From Neospora caninum Liverpool (lineage: Eukaryota > Apicomplexa > Conoidasida > Eucoccidiorida > Sarcocystidae): a stretch of 64,000 nt of DNA. A model generated the notes under the pieces. The model had not been told where the DNA came from and made no database searches. It saw only the letters and a program-made list of their open reading frames with translations. The stretch spans positions 4,454,014 through 4,518,013 of the forward strand of contig NC_018396.1 in the NCBI RefSeq assembly GCF_000208865.1, read 5' to 3'. Shown piece by piece: positions 60,408 through 64,000 of this stretch (the first letter of the stretch is position 1; each line of letters starts with the position of its first letter). The position numbers and the translations under genes were made by a program.

Positions 60408-60535
60408 ACATATGCACAGGTACACGATATACGCACATACTCAAATCCTTTTTCCATTAAGGCATCCACATATCTATCGATGTATCTTTTATATACATAC
60501 ATTAGTTGTCATCCGTGAAGTAGGGCGCGCAACGT

Positions 60536-60771
60536 TTACCCACACGAAATGTTCCTTTCCTCTACGGGCAAGTGTTCTTCGTCCGTGACGGCGGAAAGGA
60601 CCTCACCAGAATTGAAGGAAAGACATAGATAGAGGATCCTGTCCCGGAAAGCGTGCAATTCTGCGATAAAGCGCGTAAGCGCGCCGAAGCGTCTTGAGGT
60701 TTCTGGAAAAGGCAAACGCAAAACGAAGTTTCGATCAATCTGGACGCCGTTGAGCTTCTGTCCACAATCAC

Positions 60772-60803
<32 letters not shown>

Positions 60804-60826
60804 GTAAGTAGACATATATATGTAAG

Positions 60827-60858
<32 letters not shown>

Positions 60859-63800
60859 AGTAGATACCTACGTCCGTGAAGGTTATGAAAAAGATGGAGC
60901 CTCTGAGGGAGTGTAATTTGAGAGCGTGAGAGGCGAATTGCAATCGCAAGAGATGGCGCCAGGGTGGGAGGCGCCGCTGGTTTCTTCTAACCGCAGAGAC
61001 AACCGCATGCACACCTAAGCAGTTTTGAGTGCATGTTTCGCGTGTATTTTCTAGCGCCACAGCGCACACACTTTCCATGCACGTTGCAGCTCCTCTCTCC
61101 TCTCCGTTGTTCGTTTCAAGACGGTTGCATCTCGCAATTTGTTCGTCTGCAACCTACCGCAGAATCCACTTGTACGTTCCACAGAGCGATCGCTCCGCCT
61201 CTTCCTGTGAACTGAGCGAGTTCACCATCTTAAGCTCGGCGTCCCAGCTGGTCCCTCGTTTGGCGCCGCGTTCCCTGGTTCCGCTGCAGTCGCAGGCAGA
61301 CTCATTCGTTGCCTCCGGACACCGTGGAGAATTCTCTATGCTCCTTGCGTTTTTTGTCGAAGAAGGGCGAGGCTGACGCTCGGGGGTTCGACACAACTCA
61401 AGGAGGAAAATGTCGTCGAGGGAGACGAGCATTCTCGCCGAACTCGTGGCAACGGTGGAAAAAAGATTCCTCTGCGCGGTTCCCGACGGGAAAGAAGGGG
61501 AGAGACACGACGTTCCAAACGAACTCGGGAGGGGGAAAAACGGCTTTCTGGACACACTGGAAGAAGACAAAGACAGCGACTTGAGGCTGCCCTCTTGAGC
61601 AGTGAACCGCTGACTGACGCTGACGATCCGATCGTTCTCAAAGAGAGCTGGGGGCAAACAAAAAATACAGGAGAAGAAGAGAAACGCACAGGCTCGACGT
61701 GGAAGGCCTCACCTGTGAAGGAACCGTGGCGATCCCCACAGCCTCATCAATCGCAGCCCAAAAAGATACACATGGATACAGAGAGAAGTGTCTATGATAT
61801 AGATAGAGTGTGGATGTGCGGATCTGCAGTTGCGTGTATCACCACAGTTTGTGTGGCGTTCTTCTCTCATGTCTCCTCCTCTCACGTCTGGCCTTCGCGC
61901 GAAAGCCGCTCTGTGCGGACAGAAGGGCGGTGTCGAGATGAGGGGCGCAAGAGCGACGGGGGGAAGGGGAAAGTGCGGAGCGGCTCTGTGAAATGTGTCG
62001 ACCGACACCAGGTTGGTTTCTGTTTCTTCGCCCCTCGACGGTTTACCATTACATCCACCCACGCACCTGGGCATGTGGGGAAAGAAGATATCTCCAACAA
62101 AGGAAAGGCCAGAGCAGTGGCGAAACTTTGGTATACGCTTTTTGGGCCCCATACGCTTGCCTTCAGCGTTGTTCGAGCCGAGATCTGTCTCCTGTCGTTC
62201 AGCCACGCACAACACCTTCTTTCCTCGCCACTCCCCTCACCTTCATGCACGCAGCCTGCTTCGTTGACGTAGTGGGCTCGGCCGTGCTTTTTGTTGTTAC
62301 GCCAGCAGCCTTCGTATCGACTCCCGTTCGCGTACCAGAAAAGACCAAATCCTTCTCTGACGCCGTTCTTAGGATAGTCGCAGAAGCCGAAAAAAAGCGA
62401 GGAAAGAACGCGGGAAGAAGGAAAGCAACATGAAAGCAATGAGCAGAGAAAGGCGAGAGAGGAAAGGGGAAAGAACGGCAAGCCGATTTCACTGGATAGG
62501 CGAAGTCTCCAGGACGCTCGCGGCTGTGCAAAAAACAGCGTACATCTGCTCGGACTCCTTAGAGTGGATCGAGAGCGAAGATGAACGAAGGGGGGGGAGG
62601 AAGAGGAAGAAAAAGCGAGGACGAGATGGAAGGCTCCAGTTACGGCGGGGACAGGCGTATGCAAGAAACAAAGCGGTTCGGCAACCTAGAGAGAGTCGAT
62701 TCGTGAAATGGTTTCGCGTGGAAAGTCGGCGAGGCCCCGGCGGGTTGTGTGAATGCGTATGCAACATTCCGAAACCCCTGTTTTCTCGGGTTTTCTCTGC
62801 ATTCACCCCTGTCTCGGAAAAGGGTCGAAACAAGAAAACTTTGCCTTGCCCACGACAGGGAATGCAACGAAAAGGACCAACTGCCGTGCTCACCTTGAAC
62901 TGCCCCTCATAGCGATTCAGTCGCAACTGACTCTCGGCCACGTCCTCGTCTACGGGAACACGCGACAGGAAGAAGCTCAGAGATCGGAGGGGCATCGCAA
63001 ACCGGAGGGTTTTCGTTATTGGGAGCAACGGCGAGAGACGAAAGAGAAACCACGTTCGTTCTTCGCTTTCTGGGACGTGAGAAACGTCGAATGGCCACGC
63101 GTGTCAATCAGACACATCTGTAAGCTCGTAGGATCCTATTGGGAGGTGATGAGGCGAACCTCGCGACGCCAGAATGGAACATTTAATGCGTCTCTAGCGT
63201 AGATGTCCTCTTCGTGTCCTGCTTTACTTCTTCGCTGCAACGGTGTCTGCGTAACCCTTCGGTGCATTCGCGTCTTTTCCTGCGAAGGTCGTACCGCTCT
63301 CTGCACTGCTCTCTGCGGAGTTTCCTTGTGTCCACGCCTGAACGCCCCAGCCATGAGGAAGGCCTTCGTTCCACTCGCCTGGAAATATCCGCAAAAAACG
63401 TATCCACTCTCGGCACTGCTCTCCACCGCGACAGGGTGTGGAATTCCAAGAGACGCAGGAGACAGAAGCCTATCTTTCCAAGCCTCTCTATTTATATAGA
63501 CATAGATCTCGGCAGTACAGACGCATGCGCCTACACACATCCTTGTCTACCTGTACTTATCCAGCAGAGCATGCGCCCGTAACTGGAGAGCTGTACAGTG
63601 GGAGAAAGCGCCGTTCTGTTTCTCGCGGTCGCTGTGAGGATGAAAGCAGACGGATGCATGCAAGGCCCCCGCCCAAAGTGGATTACGCCACATGTGTGTT
63701 ATTCAGAGCGTTCGTCCAGACTCCCCACCGACAGCCCGGACCTCTGGTGCTCCTTTATGCGTTTATTTTTTTGTATCAGCAGTCCGGCGTCAATGCTTAG

Positions 63801-64000
63801 AAAGGAAGCCCAGAATCAGTCCGACAGAACGAAAGGCAGTGAAGGAGCGTTTAAAGGTGCCCGGCTCGAGTGCAGCACTTCTGGAACGAGGCGACTTCTG
63901 CGGGCTCTCGCGAAACTCACCGGCATACTGAGTGTTCAGATTGGTCCATTCCATGTGACCTGTGCCATGCCTCACGCCCGCCTTCCACTGACCCTCGTAG
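60536..64000 (-). CDS. MORN-repeat protein, 5' part beyond the right edge
   Basis: MORN motifs bind membranes or form extended beta structures; in Apicomplexa, MORN proteins mark the basal complex and budding daughters. Seven exons in the window join with exact phases: 64000..63921, 63378..63295, 62949..62894, 62367..62241, 61647..61158, 60902..60872 (31 bases) and 60757..60536, ending in TAA. At least four MORN motifs are visible: YEGQWKAGVRHGTGHMEW, YAGEWNEGLPHGWGVQAW, YEGQFKNGVREGFGLFW, YEGCWRNNKKHGRAHYV; a half motif (ALFENDRIVS) closes the array. A Ser-rich linker follows, then a C-terminal domain of unknown type (GTYKWILRGSIFFITFTD, then NGVQIDRNFVLRLPFPE and ALTRFIAELHAFRDRILYL). The gene continues to the right of the window. 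Confidence 0.8.
60777..60855. repeat. Paired (TA)n microsatellites in the last MORN-gene intron
   Basis: Runs at about 60777-60803 and 60830-60855 fill most of the 114-base intron between the 31-base exon and the last exon. Confidence 0.88.

Noticed and set aside
61709..62215. Possible extra exon of the MORN gene (frame KRMGPKKRIPKF)
   Set aside because: Direct splicing of 62241 to 61647 keeps phase and restores a MORN half motif; including this segment breaks the phase and needs a weak acceptor.

Overview
The window is nuclear DNA of a tissue-cyst-forming coccidian (Apicomplexa), most likely Neospora caninum or a near relative of Toxoplasma gondii. The evidence is GC-rich, intron-rich genes with GT..AG introns, long Ser/Arg-rich linkers inside proteins, many (TA)n microsatellites in introns, and a complete class XIV myosin A. 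That myosin is colinear with T. gondii MyoA but differs at scattered positions, too many (from memory of the T. gondii protein) for T. gondii itself or Hammondia. No bacterial genes, plasmid features, CRISPR arrays or intact mobile elements are visible.

Layout, left to right. (1) 1-4445, minus: 3' part of a large unrecognised protein (gene B) that runs off the left edge. (2) 5041-9053, minus: an unrecognised 1178-residue protein (gene A), possibly the same gene as B. (3) 12621-13461, plus: a two-exon LSm-domain protein. (4) 17135-19583, minus: a six-exon E2 ubiquitin-conjugating enzyme with a C-terminal UBA (UBE2K/Ubc1 type). (5) 23258-28556, plus: seven-exon MyoA, the glideosome motor. (6) 32186-40735, minus: seven-exon pantothenate kinase of the PanK2 type, with very large low-complexity insertions. 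(7) 43607-52462, plus: thirteen-exon HID1 homologue (Golgi/secretory sorting). (8) 53661-59486, minus: an eight-exon unrecognised Ser/Arg-rich protein (gene G). (9) 59568-60407, plus: a candidate three-exon microprotein. (10) 60536-64000, minus: a MORN-repeat protein entering from the right edge.

Gene models were built by hand: each exon pair was joined only where donor, acceptor and reading phase agree, and the stated phases close exactly for the E2, MyoA, PanK2, HID1, gene G and MORN genes. MyoA, the MORN protein and HID1 touch motility, cytoskeleton and secretion. PanK2 belongs to coenzyme A synthesis and the E2 to protein turnover. The genes are neighbours, not an operon. Gaps between genes are 1-4 kb; the divergent ones (9054-12620, 19584-23257, 40736-43606) probably hold promoters, the convergent ones 3' UTRs.
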